Shown piece after piece: positions 14,265 to 23,574 of a stretch of DNA of 64,000 bases. This DNA comes from Paenibacillus sp. FSL H7-0357 (lineage in GTDB: Bacteria; Bacillota; Bacilli; Paenibacillales; Paenibacillaceae), in NCBI RefSeq assembly GCF_000758525.1, contig NZ_CP009241.1, positions 2,356,001 to 2,420,000 of the forward strand. The letters run 5' to 3'. The position numbers and the translations under genes were made by a program. The notes below the pieces were generated by a model. That model had not been told where the DNA came from and ran no database searches. It was given only the letters and a program-made list of their open reading frames with translations. Numbering within the stretch: position 1 is the stretch's first letter; each line of letters opens with the position of its first letter.

Positions 14265-15524
14265 GTGGCGTTAATTGATAGTTTGAAAGGGATTGTTACA
14301 AAATCGAAGGAATTCATCAGAGCCAAAATGTTGAGTGGTTACATGCCTGTCTTCAGTCGGTTCGGAAATGATATCTACGCTTCAGACGTGGTGCAAAACT
14401 GTATTGATATTATTGCAACAGAAATCAGTAAGCTTCAGCCGAGGCATATCCGTACTGACAACAATGGCATCCAGACAACACCGCGCGGAAATCTGAACAG
14501 ACTTTTCAAATTTGGGCCAAACGAGTTAATGACGACAAAAGATTTCTTGGAAAAGATCGTTTGGCTACTCTTTATGAATTTCAATGTGTTCGTTTATCCG
14601 GTCTATACAGTACAACGGCGCGAAGATGGTTCAGAAAGTCGGAGTTTTTCTGCGATGTATCCGCTCAATCCCTATCAGGTTGATTTCCTTCAAGATCCTG
14701 TTGGCGGTTTGTATGTGAAAATGTTTTTTTCTTCGGGCGAGAACTTTACGGTTCCTTACTCTGATGTGATTCATATCAGAAAGCGGTATTCAATGAATGA
14801 AATCATGGGCGGGGGGCTGAACGGTCAGCCAGATAATGAGGCGCTGCTGAAGATCCTGCGGATCAATGACACCGTGCTGCAAGGAATCGAAAAAGGCATC
14901 AAGACAAGCATGTCCATACGGGGAGTGCTAAAGATTGCAACCATGATGGATGATGATACGCAGCGTAAGGAGCGGGAGAGATTTGAAAAGCTAATGGCTT
15001 CAGGTGATTCCGGCATACTCCCGATTGACTTAAAGGGAGATTTCACGCCTGTGTCCATTGATCCGAAGATGGTGGATAAAGATACGATGGACTTTCTTAA
15101 AACTAGCGTTCAGGAATGGTTCGGTGTTTCTTTACCTATGCTTGCCCGTGATTACAATGATGAGCAGTATCAGGCTTTCTACGAAAGCACCTTAGAACCT
15201 ATTTTAATCGGACTCAGTCAAGCCTTTTCAAAAACGATCTTCAGCCCCCGGGAGCTTGATATGGGGAATGAGATCGTTTTTTATCAGCGGGACATGATGT
15301 ACCTCAGTACAGCGGCCAAGCTTGAATTGATCAAGACGGCAGGGGAGCAGGGGCTACTCAATGATAATCAAAAGCTGGCTCTGCTCGGTTACCCTCCACT
15401 CCCGGATGGCAACCGAATTACGCAGAGCCTTAACTATGTGGATCGAGCCATCATCAACATCTATCAGTTGAACGGAACGAAGCCCCAACCTACTAAGGCG
15501 GTGAAAGAAGATGCAGAAGAATAA
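14265..15524 (+). CDS. Phage portal protein (HK97 family)
   Basis: 419 residues from GTG 14265, chosen because AGGAGG is 8 bp upstream; earlier in-frame ATGs lie inside terL. HK97 portal features include NDIYASDVVQNCIDIIATEI near the N-terminus, DVIHIRKRYS in the middle, and a C-terminal LARDYNDEQYQAFYESTLEP segment. It forms the dodecameric ring through which DNA enters the capsid. The stop overlaps the start of the protease gene by 14 bp. Confidence 0.9.
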   Translation: MALIDSLKGIVTKSKEFIRAKMLSGYMPVFSRFGNDIYASDVVQNCIDIIATEISKLQPRHIRTDNNGIQTTPRGNLNRLFKFGPNELMTTKDFLEKIVWLLFMNFNVFVYPVYTVQRREDGSESRSFSAMYPLNPYQVDFLQDPVGGLYVKMFFSSGENFTVPYSDVIHIRKRYSMNEIMGGGLNGQPDNEALLKILRINDTVLQGIEKGIKTSMSIRGVLKIATMMDDDTQRKERERFEKLMASGDSGILPIDLKGDFTPVSIDPKMVDKDTMDFLKTSVQEWFGVSLPMLARDYNDEQYQAFYESTLEPILIGLSQAFSKTIFSPRELDMGNEIVFYQRDMMYLSTAAKLELIKTAGEQGLLNDNQKLALLGYPPLPDGNRITQSLNYVDRAIINIYQLNGTKPQPTKAVKEDAEE

Positions 15525-16149
15525 GCTTCCGGTTATGCATGAGCCGGAGCGCCGGGCGTTTGTTATGAATGATCTTCGGACAGATCCGGCAGGGAATATC
15601 ATGGAAGGACATGCAGCCGTGTTTGATCAAGCAACCGTTATCGGAGGCTGGTTCAAGGAAATCATTGAGCGCGGAGCATTCGACAAAACCGATTTTAAGG
15701 ATGTGATCATGAGCGTCAATCATGACCTGAAGCGGATTCCATTGGCTCGAAGCCGGAATAACAATGCAAATTCCACACTTCAACTTCAAGTGGATGAGCA
15801 GGGGCTGAATACGAGGGCTGAACTGGATGTTGAGAACAACATGGAGGCTAAAGCTTTATACAGCGCAGTTGGGCGAGGGGACATTTCTGGAATGTCCTTT
15901 ATTTTTACTGTACGGGACGAAACCTGGGAGGGGCTTGATACAGAACTTCCCACCCGCCGCATTAAAGACATTGGCCGAGTGATTGAAATCTCTGCGGTAT
16001 CCTTCCCGGCTTATGACGGGACTGATATAAATGCTCGTGACCAGCAGGCACTGGATAGCGCCCGCGCCGCACTGGAGAGTGCGAGGTCTGGACTGGATAG
16101 TTCATTGAGCGATTTGGATTTGGCAAAAGAGAAATTGAAATTCATCTAA
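15511..16149 (+). CDS. HK97-type prohead protease
   Basis: 212 residues. Herpes-assemblin/U35-like fold with the expected His in SVNHDLKRI (near residue 72) and Ser in GDISGMSF (near 128), plus EISAVSFPAYDGT near the C-terminus. The C-terminal 40 residues are an Ala/Leu-rich coil that may act as a scaffold tail. It cleaves the delta domain of the major capsid protein during maturation. It overlaps the end of the portal gene and precedes the capsid gene by 20 bp. Confidence 0.88.
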   Translation: MQKNKLPVMHEPERRAFVMNDLRTDPAGNIMEGHAAVFDQATVIGGWFKEIIERGAFDKTDFKDVIMSVNHDLKRIPLARSRNNNANSTLQLQVDEQGLNTRAELDVENNMEAKALYSAVGRGDISGMSFIFTVRDETWEGLDTELPTRRIKDIGRVIEISAVSFPAYDGTDINARDQQALDSARAALESARSGLDSSLSDLDLAKEKLKFI

Positions 16150-16169
16150 TTAACTGGAGGTTATCGAAA

Positions 16170-17453
16170 ATGAAAGATTTCCTGAAAAAGCTTTTGAAAA
16201 ATAAAGAAGAGGCTCGCTCTGCTCTTAAAGACAAGGGCTTGAAGAGCAATGACATTGTAGAAGTGCGTTCGATTGGTGCACAAGTGGAAGCTATTGATGC
16301 TGAAATCGCTGAGCTTCGGCAACAACTGGAGTCAATGCCTGATGATCCAATTGCGGGAGGGGCCACACCACCAGAACCCGAACAACGGGGAGCGGGACAA
16401 CTTCCTGCTGGAAATGCAGCAATGGCTCAGTTCTTGAAATCATTCAACATCGGAGGGCAGTCGCAAGAACGCTCCGAGGAACCGGCTGACCCTTATGGAA
16501 CTGTTGAATACCGGAACGCCTTTATGATCTTCGCAAAAACTGGCGAGGTTAAGCCGGAGCTGCGAGCTAATGCGACAACTACTACAGCTGATGTGTCGGC
16601 AGTCATTCCGACAACCATCCTTAATGAGATTATCAAGAAGGTAACCGTCTATGGTCAAGTCTTCAGTCGAGTGCGTAAGCTCAACATCAAGGGCGGGGTT
16701 GAGGTTCCGATTCTAACTCTCAAACCAGTGGCAACGTGGATCGGTGAAACAACGGTATCCGACAAGCAAAAAGCGCAGGCTAACACCAAACTTACATTCA
16801 CCTATTTTGGACTGGAATGCAAAGTGGCTATTTCGCTTTTGGCAGATACAGTTACTCTTGCTGGATTTGAAACGGTAATTACTGATTTGATTGTTGAGGC
16901 TATGGTACAAGCAATTGACCTGGCCGTAATCAAAGGTACAGGCACGGGACAGCCCAAGGGGATCACTGTTGATACCCGTGTTCCGGCTGCTCAGATCGTA
17001 TCTATGACACCAACCGAATTTGCAAGCTGGGAGAGTTGGTCAAAGCTTGTTCTTGCCAAGATGCCCCTGGCCTATAAGGCTGGAGCAACGTTCTTGATGG
17101 CTTCCGGTACGTTTGAAGGCTACATTAACGGGATGGTTGATGATAACGGTCAACCTATTGGCAGGGTTAATTATGGCATTGCCGATGGACCGCAGGAGCG
17201 GCTTGCTGGGAAAGAAGTTATCCAGGTTGAAGACGATGTAATTGCACCATACGCATCTGCTGCTACAGGTGATGTGGTAGCGGTGTACTGCAACCTCAAG
17301 AACTATGGGTTTAACTCCAACATGCAAATGACTATGTTCCGTTACTTCGACCATGACACGAATGAGTGGGTGGACAAGGCGATTCTGATTGCGGATGGCA
17401 AACTGATTGACCCTAACGGCGTGGTCATTGTCAAGAAGGCAGCAGCATCCTAA
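16170..17453 (+). CDS. Major capsid protein (HK97 fold)
   Basis: 427 residues, strong AGGAGG-type site (GGAGGT) before the ATG. Residues 1-125 are a charged, partly coiled-coil delta domain with a Pro/Gly-rich linker. The mature part begins near the ELRANATTTTADV segment and carries HK97 elements (TWIGETTVSDKQ, TFTYFGLECKVAISLLAD, KGTGTGQPKGI). The delta domain is presumably removed by the upstream protease. No separate scaffold gene is seen, in line with HK97. Confidence 0.9.
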   Translation: MKDFLKKLLKNKEEARSALKDKGLKSNDIVEVRSIGAQVEAIDAEIAELRQQLESMPDDPIAGGATPPEPEQRGAGQLPAGNAAMAQFLKSFNIGGQSQERSEEPADPYGTVEYRNAFMIFAKTGEVKPELRANATTTTADVSAVIPTTILNEIIKKVTVYGQVFSRVRKLNIKGGVEVPILTLKPVATWIGETTVSDKQKAQANTKLTFTYFGLECKVAISLLADTVTLAGFETVITDLIVEAMVQAIDLAVIKGTGTGQPKGITVDTRVPAAQIVSMTPTEFASWESWSKLVLAKMPLAYKAGATFLMASGTFEGYINGMVDDNGQPIGRVNYGIADGPQERLAGKEVIQVEDDVIAPYASAATGDVVAVYCNLKNYGFNSNMQMTMFRYFDHDTNEWVDKAILIADGKLIDPNGVVIVKKAAAS

Positions 17454-17489
17454 TACGTGGGGCCACAAGGCCCCTTAAAGGTGGTGAAT

Positions 17490-17795
17490 ATGATGGCTAA
17501 GAAATCACAGGCTACAAAGATTGAGGGTGTTGACCTTTCCAATCAGGCGAGTGAAACGGTGCTGCTCTGGAAGGCTACCCGTGAATTGTCTGCGGAAGAG
17601 CATGAACAGCTTGCCAGCAAGCTGCGGCTTGAGCAAGAACATGCCGGAATTAAAATCGTCCTGGTGCCGTTGTCCGTGGATGTGGAGTTGAGCACTATTC
17701 CAACCTCTGACCCAGCAGACGAGCCGATTACTGAACCAGCGGCGGAACCTGCTGCGGACTCGACCGATGCCCCAGAACAAGGCGGTGACAATTAA
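17490..17795 (+). CDS. Hypothetical protein downstream of the capsid gene (101 residues)
   Basis: ATG 17490 (AAGGTGGTG upstream). The N-terminal 65 residues are mixed, then an acidic Pro/Ala/Glu-rich tail (SDPADEPITEPAAEPAADST) extends to the end. Its position between capsid and connector suggests a head decoration or assembly role, but no family is recognised. The next gene starts at its stop codon (TAATG). Confidence 0.5.
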   Translation: MMAKKSQATKIEGVDLSNQASETVLLWKATRELSAEEHEQLASKLRLEQEHAGIKIVLVPLSVDVELSTIPTSDPADEPITEPAAEPAADSTDAPEQGGDN

Positions 17796-18079
17796 TGACG
17801 GATGCAGAACTGCTGATGCAGTGCAAAATCGGGCTGGGGATGCCCGCAGGCGGAGATGTTTTTGACGGCATACTTTTGCCGAAGTTGCTGGCCGTCAAGT
17901 CCTACATGGGCGGAGCTGGCGTGTCTGAAGAAGTCATGGCCGATGATGCGGCTCTTGGGGCTATCGTGGTCGGTGTGACGGACTTATACAATCTGAGCAG
18001 CGGAGATATTCAATTCTCCGCTGTTTTTCATCTGCTGCTGACGCAACTCGCCTGCCGTAGCTTGCCGAAGGTGACTTGA
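17795..18079 (+). CDS. Head-tail connector (gp6-like)
   Basis: 94 residues, all-helical pattern of gp6/YqbG-type adaptors (TDAELLMQCKIGLGMP..., then a C-terminal LLLTQLACRSLPK helix). In HK97-like phages this protein forms the first ring below the portal. Size and position right after the capsid block agree. The call is mainly by position and helical pattern. Confidence 0.65.
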   Translation: MTDAELLMQCKIGLGMPAGGDVFDGILLPKLLAVKSYMGGAGVSEEVMADDAALGAIVVGVTDLYNLSSGDIQFSAVFHLLLTQLACRSLPKVT

Positions 18080-18080
18080 T

Positions 18081-18425
18081 ATGTGGAAACCTGGAGTACA
18101 GCAGTTCAGCACACAGATCCGGGTACAGCACCGGCAGGAAACGAAGGTGAACGGTGCGCCAGATATCAGCTATGTTGATGCCGATATCCCCTTAGGTCTA
18201 TGTAACTGGAAGGGGCGCGGCGGCTCGGAGAGTGTGACGGCTGGGACAGTAGTTGTTGCGGACACTGCGGAGCTTACTATGTGGTATCGCCCGGACATAA
18301 CGGAAAAGACTCGCATGCTGCTGCATGATGATGTGAAACTCCCCTATGAGGTCACGAATGTCGAGAATGTGGAAATGCGGAATCAATTCATGATCGTCAA
18401 GGTCAAACGGGTGGTGAATGGCTAA
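18081..18425 (+). CDS. Head closure (head-tail joining) protein
   Basis: 114 residues, beta-rich. Begins with a QIRVQHRQETK-type strand and has the typical C-terminal pattern of SPP1 gp16/Phage_H_T_join proteins (DDVKLPYEVTNVENVEMRNQ followed by MIVKVKRV). It seals the connector after packaging. It lies 1 bp after the gp6-like gene and directly before the HK97 gp10-like gene, the canonical order. Confidence 0.7.
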   Translation: MWKPGVQQFSTQIRVQHRQETKVNGAPDISYVDADIPLGLCNWKGRGGSESVTAGTVVVADTAELTMWYRPDITEKTRMLLHDDVKLPYEVTNVENVEMRNQFMIVKVKRVVNG

Positions 18426-18854
18426 ATGGCACGAAGCCGCAGAGTGACCAACTCGCGTACTATCACCTTGGACGTGTCCGGCGTTGAGGATTACCTTGCT
18501 CGGGTGCAAGCAGCTGGCCGGAGCGTGGACGATGCTGTTAAGGCCGCACTGACCGAAAGCGCCGCACCGATCCAGACAGATATTAAGAAATGGGCTGAGA
18601 AGCATAAGCTGACCGGAACCACACTGGCCGGGGTAGATATCGCGGAACCGAAGCAGTTCGGCAATAACATTGTTGTCCAGGTCGGTGTTGATGATACCAA
18701 ATCGCCGGGGGCATGGCACTCCACTTTCGTGGAATACGGTACACCTACTCAACCAGCAGACCCCGGTATTCGGACAGCCTTCGAAAAGAATAAGAACAAG
18801 GTCAAGAAGATCCAGCGTGAAGTGCTGAAGCGGGAGGGGTTGCCGGTTGATTAA
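18426..18854 (+). CDS. HK97 gp10-like tail-joining protein
   Basis: 142 residues. Shows the family features: VSGVEDYLARVQAAGRSVDD near the start, PIQTDIKKWAEKHK, and the hallmark HSTFVEYGTPTQPADPGIRT before a basic C-terminal helix. It follows the head closure gene without a gap and overlaps the next gene by 8 bp. It probably helps to attach the tail tube to the head. Confidence 0.75.
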   Translation: MARSRRVTNSRTITLDVSGVEDYLARVQAAGRSVDDAVKAALTESAAPIQTDIKKWAEKHKLTGTTLAGVDIAEPKQFGNNIVVQVGVDDTKSPGAWHSTFVEYGTPTQPADPGIRTAFEKNKNKVKKIQREVLKREGLPVD

Positions 18855-19203
18855 CATCTATGAGTTGGCCTGTTCCACCCTGGAACAGTTGGGGCACGAT
18901 GTGCGGGAGCAAGGCACGTATGCCCCTAATGATGTGCTACCTGATAGCTTTGTAACCTATCAAGTGATTGACGACAGCCCCGCAGGACATGCGGACAACA
19001 AGCCTACATCTCTTGTATGGCGTGTTCAAGTAGTTTTGTATAGTAAGAGGCCCGCAATCAAACAAGGCGCTTCTAAGGCGATTAAGGCAGTCATGTTGGC
19101 GGCTGGGTTCCTGAGAGTTGGCGGGCGCGATCTACCGTTCCTGGAGGCGACAGGACACTACGGATATACCTGTGATTACAGGTTCTATGAAATGGAGGAA
19201 TGA
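18847..19203 (+). CDS. Tail terminator / completion protein
   Basis: 118 residues from a TTG start overlapping the previous gene. An alpha/beta pattern (LACSTLEQLG..., VTYQVIDDSPAG, WRVQVVLYSKRP, YTCDYRFYEMEE) matches small tail completion proteins that precede the major tail gene in siphophages. It is assumed to cap the tail tube. It overlaps the start of the major tail gene by 4 bp (ATGA). Confidence 0.65.
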   Translation: MINIYELACSTLEQLGHDVREQGTYAPNDVLPDSFVTYQVIDDSPAGHADNKPTSLVWRVQVVLYSKRPAIKQGASKAIKAVMLAAGFLRVGGRDLPFLEATGHYGYTCDYRFYEMEE

Positions 19204-20102
19204 ATGTGGAAAAGAAATATGGTGAATTTGTCGGAGTTGATAACCTGCACTTTGCCAAGGTCACGGATACAACGGACAGTTATACAGCAGAGGCTCCTAA
19301 GTATCTTGCACCGGCTGCAGAAATTTCAGCGGAAGCTGAAACCAGCAACACGCCGACTTACTATGACAACGTTCCGGGAAACAACTATGTATCTGAGGGT
19401 GTAACCACCCTGACGATTACGGTGTCCGGCATTCCGGCTTATCTGGCTGCGGAGCTGCTCGGCAAAGATTTTGACCCGGCAACCGGACGGCTGATCGACA
19501 GCGGCCAGCCCAATCCGCCAGATGTGGCAGTTGGATACCGTGCAAACATCGGCAGAGAAGATTATCGCTATACATGGTATCTCAAGGGCACATTTTCTGG
19601 GGGAGCGGAAGAGGCTGCGACTAAAACAGCGGATGTTGATATCCGCACTTATCAGTTGACCTTTACTGCCGTTGCAACCACTAAGCAGTTTGATGTTATG
19701 GGTGAGGACAAGCCTATCAAGAAGGTATCAGGTGATACGACACACGAAGCCTTTGATCCTACGGGCTGGTTTGCGCAAGTCCAGACCCCGGATAACTCCG
19801 GTGCGCCTGCCGCGCTAACATTTACCAGCGTCCCAGCTAATAATGCTACAAGCGTGGCCGTAGGGGCCAATATGGTTCTGACATTTGCGAACAAGCTTTC
19901 TTCATACTCGGCTGTGCTGCTTAATGGCAGCTTTGACGTTATTGCTTCGGCAATCACACTGGACTCCACAGGTAAAGTGCTAACGATTAACCCGAATGCA
20001 AACTTGGCAGCAGCGACAGAGTACGCGGTGATCATCAACGGGGCAAAGGATGTTTACGGCCAGACGCTGCCGCAGACGGTGATTAGCTTTACAACGGCAT
20101 AA
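19200..20102 (+). CDS. Major tail protein with C-terminal Ig-like domain
   Basis: 300 residues. Residues 1-195 are a phi13/TP901-1-type tail tube protein (VGVDNLHFAKVT, then GIPAYLAAELLGKDFD, and YRYTWYLKGTFSGG). Residues 205-300 form a bacterial Ig-like (Big_5/SbsA-type) domain with PANNATSVAVGANMVLTFAN and an ALTLDSTGKVL-like turn (AITLDSTGKVLTI). Such Ig domains decorate tail surfaces and may bind cell-surface carbohydrate. A weak GC-rich hairpin with a T-rich tail lies at 20111-20140. Confidence 0.85.
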   Translation: MNVEKKYGEFVGVDNLHFAKVTDTTDSYTAEAPKYLAPAAEISAEAETSNTPTYYDNVPGNNYVSEGVTTLTITVSGIPAYLAAELLGKDFDPATGRLIDSGQPNPPDVAVGYRANIGREDYRYTWYLKGTFSGGAEEAATKTADVDIRTYQLTFTAVATTKQFDVMGEDKPIKKVSGDTTHEAFDPTGWFAQVQTPDNSGAPAALTFTSVPANNATSVAVGANMVLTFANKLSSYSAVLLNGSFDVIASAITLDSTGKVLTINPNANLAAATEYAVIINGAKDVYGQTLPQTVISFTTA

Positions 20103-20158
20103 TTCAATTAAGGGGCGGAGCGATCCGTCCTATTTTATTTATCCAGGAGGCGGTTTTT

Positions 20159-20470
20159 TTGAAACCAGTAATTATTAATTTTTCGGATGAGCAGGGAGTT
20201 ACTACGAAGACATTCACCACATGTAGCCTTAAAACGGGAATGATGGATACGATTTTTGACATAGCGGAGCGGGCAGAGGGGTTCAGGACTGGGACACCGG
20301 ATGTGAAGAAAGTGCGTGAATTCTACAAAGATGTCAAAGCGGTCATTGTCGCGGCGTTCGGCAAGCAGTTCACCTATGACGAACTGAATGAAGGAGTTGA
20401 AACTGCTGAACTGATGGATGTATTTCAGAGCCTCTGCACAAACGTCATGAGCGGTATCAAAAAAAACTAA
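20159..20470 (+). CDS. Tail assembly chaperone, short form (gpG-like)
   Basis: 103 residues from a TTG start with GGAGG upstream. Its place between major tail protein and tape measure, its size and its helical content fit gpG-type chaperones. It stops at TAA 20468-20470, immediately after a slippery A-AAA-AAC heptamer. It should coat the tape measure protein during tail assembly together with the frameshifted long form. Confidence 0.75.
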   Translation: MKPVIINFSDEQGVTTKTFTTCSLKTGMMDTIFDIAERAEGFRTGTPDVKKVREFYKDVKAVIVAAFGKQFTYDELNEGVETAELMDVFQSLCTNVMSGIKKN

Positions 20471-20700
20471 GCCCGGGGGATCAACCGAAAGACGATTCCC
20501 CGGCTAGTTATCGTACAACACTGTTGAGCCTTAAGTACAACTTATCGAAAAATTTAAAATGGACGCTTCATGCGATTGATGAGACGGATTTTCATAATCT
20601 GCTGTCATTTCTCAACTTCAAACCGTCAGATGATCCTAACACTCGTGTTATCAATGGCAAGACCTATCGCCGCGCGAACACTGCGCCTAGCTGGATATAA
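20159..20700 (+). CDS. Tail assembly chaperone, long form by -1 frameshift (gpGT-like)
   Basis: Slipping -1 at A-AAA-AAC (20461-20467) continues the frame through 20468-20700, adding about 77 residues that begin LSPGDQPKDD and end RRANTAPSWI, with an in-frame TAA at 20698-20700. The extension contains a typical aromatic/hydrophobic gpT-like core (LHAIDETDFHNLLSFL). Tape measure starts 13 bp later. In siphophages, the gpG/gpGT ratio set by frameshifting is needed for tail assembly. Confidence 0.85.
20461..20503 (+). promoter_or_regulatory. Programmed -1 frameshift signal: slippery site and stem-loop
   Basis: Heptamer A-AAA-AAC in the zero frame at 20461-20467, a 5-nt spacer, then a 9-bp stem CCGGGGGAT/ATTCCCCGG (20473-20481 / 20495-20503, one G-U pair) with a 13-nt loop. 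All parts are in the canonical arrangement. Confidence 0.88.
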
Positions 20701-20712
20701 GGGGGCGAATAG

Positions 20713-23571
20713 ATGGCAGACAATACAAATGACATCGGCGGTCGCGTCAGTCTAGATACAACGGATTTTAAAACGAACATTGCCGCGCTGGATCGGCAAA
20801 TTAAGATTATCGACACCGGATTTCGGGCTGCGGCTGCTGGCATGGACGATTGGGGAGCGTCCCAGGACGGACTTGAGCAGCGGATTAGTGCCCTGAATGG
20901 TATTACGGACTTGCAGCGGCAGAAAGTGGCCAACCTGACCGCACAATATGAGCAAATTGTTGCAGAGCAGGGTGAAAGTAGCCGCGCAGCTCAAACATTA
21001 CAGATTGCAATCAACCGCGAGACGGAAGCGCTGAACCGGAACTTACAAGAAATAGGGAATGTTACAAGTTCACTTGAAGAACTACGCAACGGTGCGGATG
21101 ATGCTTCCGATCAGACAGGTGACTTGGCGGATGCCGCCGATGAATCTGCGGATTCACTGCGAGAAATGGGCGAAGCTGCTGCGGAAAAGGCGGCGCTTGG
21201 TATTGCCGCAATTGGCGCGGCAGCTATAGCGGCGGTAACTAGCCTGGTTAAATTCGGTGACGAGAGCAATAAGGCCATGAACCACCTTCAGGCGCAGACC
21301 GGGGCGACAGCGGAAGAAATGGAAGAATTCAGGTCTGTCGCAAATGATATTTATGGAGATAACTTCGGGGAATCCGTGGACGATATCGCAGATTCCATGG
21401 CGGCAATCAATCAGGTTACCAAGCAGACAGGCGATGAGCTCAAGGACACAACTGAAAATGCATTGCTCATGCGGGATGTATTCGGCTTTGAAGTAGCCGA
21501 CAGCATTAAAACGGTCAATACCCTAATGAATAATTTCGGCATCACGGCAGATGAAGCGTATACCTTAATCGCTCAAGGTACCCAAATGGGGGCCAATGCC
21601 AGCGGTGACCTCCTAGATATCATGAACGAGTTCGCGCCGCATTTTGCGCAACTGGGCCTTGATGCAAATGAATTTACGGACACCCTGATCCAAGGGGCAT
21701 CATCTGGCGCGTTTGAGATTGCAACTGTGGGGGATGCCGTCAAGGAATTCGGGATCATTACCCGTGAAGGCACGGATGATGCGCGGGCTGCACTCACAGA
21801 TATGGGCCTGGATGCATCTAAGCTGTTTGCAACCTTTTCCGCAGGCGGGCCTGAATCAGCAGCATCCTTTAACGAAGTTGTTGAGCGACTGGGTGCGATG
21901 AAAGACCCTATTGCCCAAAATGCGGCCGGAGTTGCACTCTTCGGTTCGATGTGGGAAGACCTAGGAGTTGAGGCAATCAAAGCGCTCGGAGATATCGACG
22001 ATAACGCCGATATGACCCGCGACACGCTTCAGCAACTAAATGATGTTCAATATAATGACATCGGATCGGCACTTGAAGGGATTAAGCGTACCCTTGTCTC
22101 TGAACTCGCTGTGCCTGTTAGTGAAGTGGTCATGCCTGCGGTCAATGATCTGCTTGATGTAATCACCAACATGGATTTCAGTCCTCTTGTAGCTGGCATG
22201 CAGTGGCTGGTGGACAATGCTGGTAGTGTGGCGGCAGGGCTTGCAGGCATCGGAGGTTCCATGATTACGATGCAGGCAGTACAAGCAGTTACAGCGATTG
22301 TAAATTCATACAAAGCTTTTAAGCTGGTTACTGAGGGGGCCACAATTGCCCAGTGGCTTATGAATGCGGCAATGTCCGCTAATCCAATAGGCCTTATTAT
22401 TGCAGCGATAGGCGGGCTGGTAGCTGGATTAATCGTACTGTGGCAAACCAATGATGGATTCAGGGATGCGGTCATTGGAGCATGGGAATCCATAAGGTCT
22501 GCTGGTGCTGCTGTTTGGGATTGGTTAGTTCAGGTATTTACAGTGGACATTCCAAGTGCGATTACGACAGTTACAGAATGGTTTGGTCAACTACCGGGAA
22601 AAATCTCCGCTGTGTTTACATCTGTAATAGATGGGATTAAACAATGGGGTACAGGCGTTTTATCCTGGGTAGCAACGGAGATTCCAAAAATAATCCAAAA
22701 TATTATTAAATTTTTCAGCGAACTTCCCACGAAAATCGGTTATGCCATGGGCTATGCACTCGGCACACTGATTAAGTGGGGGGCGGATGCACTAAATTGG
22801 ATAAATACCGAGGTACCGAAGTTAATTCAGAAGGTGGGAAATTTCTTTGCGGAACTTCCTGGTAAAATCGCGTCCGCTTTAACCACAGCAATAGGCGGTA
22901 TCAAGACATGGGGTATCAACGTAGGTACCTGGATCGCTACGGAAGTTCCAAAACTGATATCCAGCATCGTTAACTTTTTCATGGGGTTGCCTGGGAAAAT
23001 AGGCGCGGAGCTTAGTAAATCCTTTACTGAATTTACTAAATGGTCATCCAACCTCATTTCCACCGCAAAGGTTGAGATTCCAAAGGTAATTAGTGCTATC
23101 GTGGAATTCTTCGCAACGCTTCCTGGTAAAATGCTGGATATTGGCGAAAACATAGTCAAGGGGTTATGGGAAGGCATTAAGAACATGACCGGCTGGATCA
23201 AAGATAAGATATCTGACTTTGCTGGCGGTATCGTAGACGGCATGAAGGATGCGCTTGGAATCCACTCTCCATCCCGTGTCATGCGGGATCAAGTTGGTAT
23301 GATGGTCGGCGCAGGCATGGCTGAAGGGATTGCAGACAGCGCTCGACAGGTCAATGCAGCTATGCAGGATCTGAGCGGAAGTGTTACTGGAGTGCTTCCA
23401 GATATGAATGCTGGCGGGACGGTTAGTAAATCTGAAGTAACGAATACAATCAGCTTCGCGGATATGTTCCGGGGGGCTAATTTCACTGTTCGGAGTGACG
23501 ACGATTTGACGGTGCTAGGGCAATTGCTCGGCGGGCAAATCACTGGCGCTCTGCGCGGAGCGGGGGTGTAG
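20713..23571 (+). CDS. Tape measure protein
   Basis: 952 residues. An N-terminal coiled-coil region (to about residue 150) is followed by a hydrophobic Ala/Ile-rich segment near 160-180, the TP901-type domain (DESNKAMNHLQAQTGATAEE onward), hydrophobic helices near 510-580, and about five repeats of roughly 44 residues between 600 and 830. Each repeat contains a W..(E/D)(V/I)PK(L/V)I..I..FF..LPGKI pattern. The C-terminus has the LGIHSPSRVMRD motif common in tape measures. Its length sets tail length and it helps DNA entry at infection. Confidence 0.92.
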   Translation: MADNTNDIGGRVSLDTTDFKTNIAALDRQIKIIDTGFRAAAAGMDDWGASQDGLEQRISALNGITDLQRQKVANLTAQYEQIVAEQGESSRAAQTLQIAINRETEALNRNLQEIGNVTSSLEELRNGADDASDQTGDLADAADESADSLREMGEAAAEKAALGIAAIGAAAIAAVTSLVKFGDESNKAMNHLQAQTGATAEEMEEFRSVANDIYGDNFGESVDDIADSMAAINQVTKQTGDELKDTTENALLMRDVFGFEVADSIKTVNTLMNNFGITADEAYTLIAQGTQMGANASGDLLDIMNEFAPHFAQLGLDANEFTDTLIQGASSGAFEIATVGDAVKEFGIITREGTDDARAALTDMGLDASKLFATFSAGGPESAASFNEVVERLGAMKDPIAQNAAGVALFGSMWEDLGVEAIKALGDIDDNADMTRDTLQQLNDVQYNDIGSALEGIKRTLVSELAVPVSEVVMPAVNDLLDVITNMDFSPLVAGMQWLVDNAGSVAAGLAGIGGSMITMQAVQAVTAIVNSYKAFKLVTEGATIAQWLMNAAMSANPIGLIIAAIGGLVAGLIVLWQTNDGFRDAVIGAWESIRSAGAAVWDWLVQVFTVDIPSAITTVTEWFGQLPGKISAVFTSVIDGIKQWGTGVLSWVATEIPKIIQNIIKFFSELPTKIGYAMGYALGTLIKWGADALNWINTEVPKLIQKVGNFFAELPGKIASALTTAIGGIKTWGINVGTWIATEVPKLISSIVNFFMGLPGKIGAELSKSFTEFTKWSSNLISTAKVEIPKVISAIVEFFATLPGKMLDIGENIVKGLWEGIKNMTGWIKDKISDFAGGIVDGMKDALGIHSPSRVMRDQVGMMVGAGMAEGIADSARQVNAAMQDLSGSVTGVLPDMNAGGTVSKSEVTNTISFADMFRGANFTVRSDDDLTVLGQLLGGQITGALRGAGV

Positions 23572-23574
23572 CCA

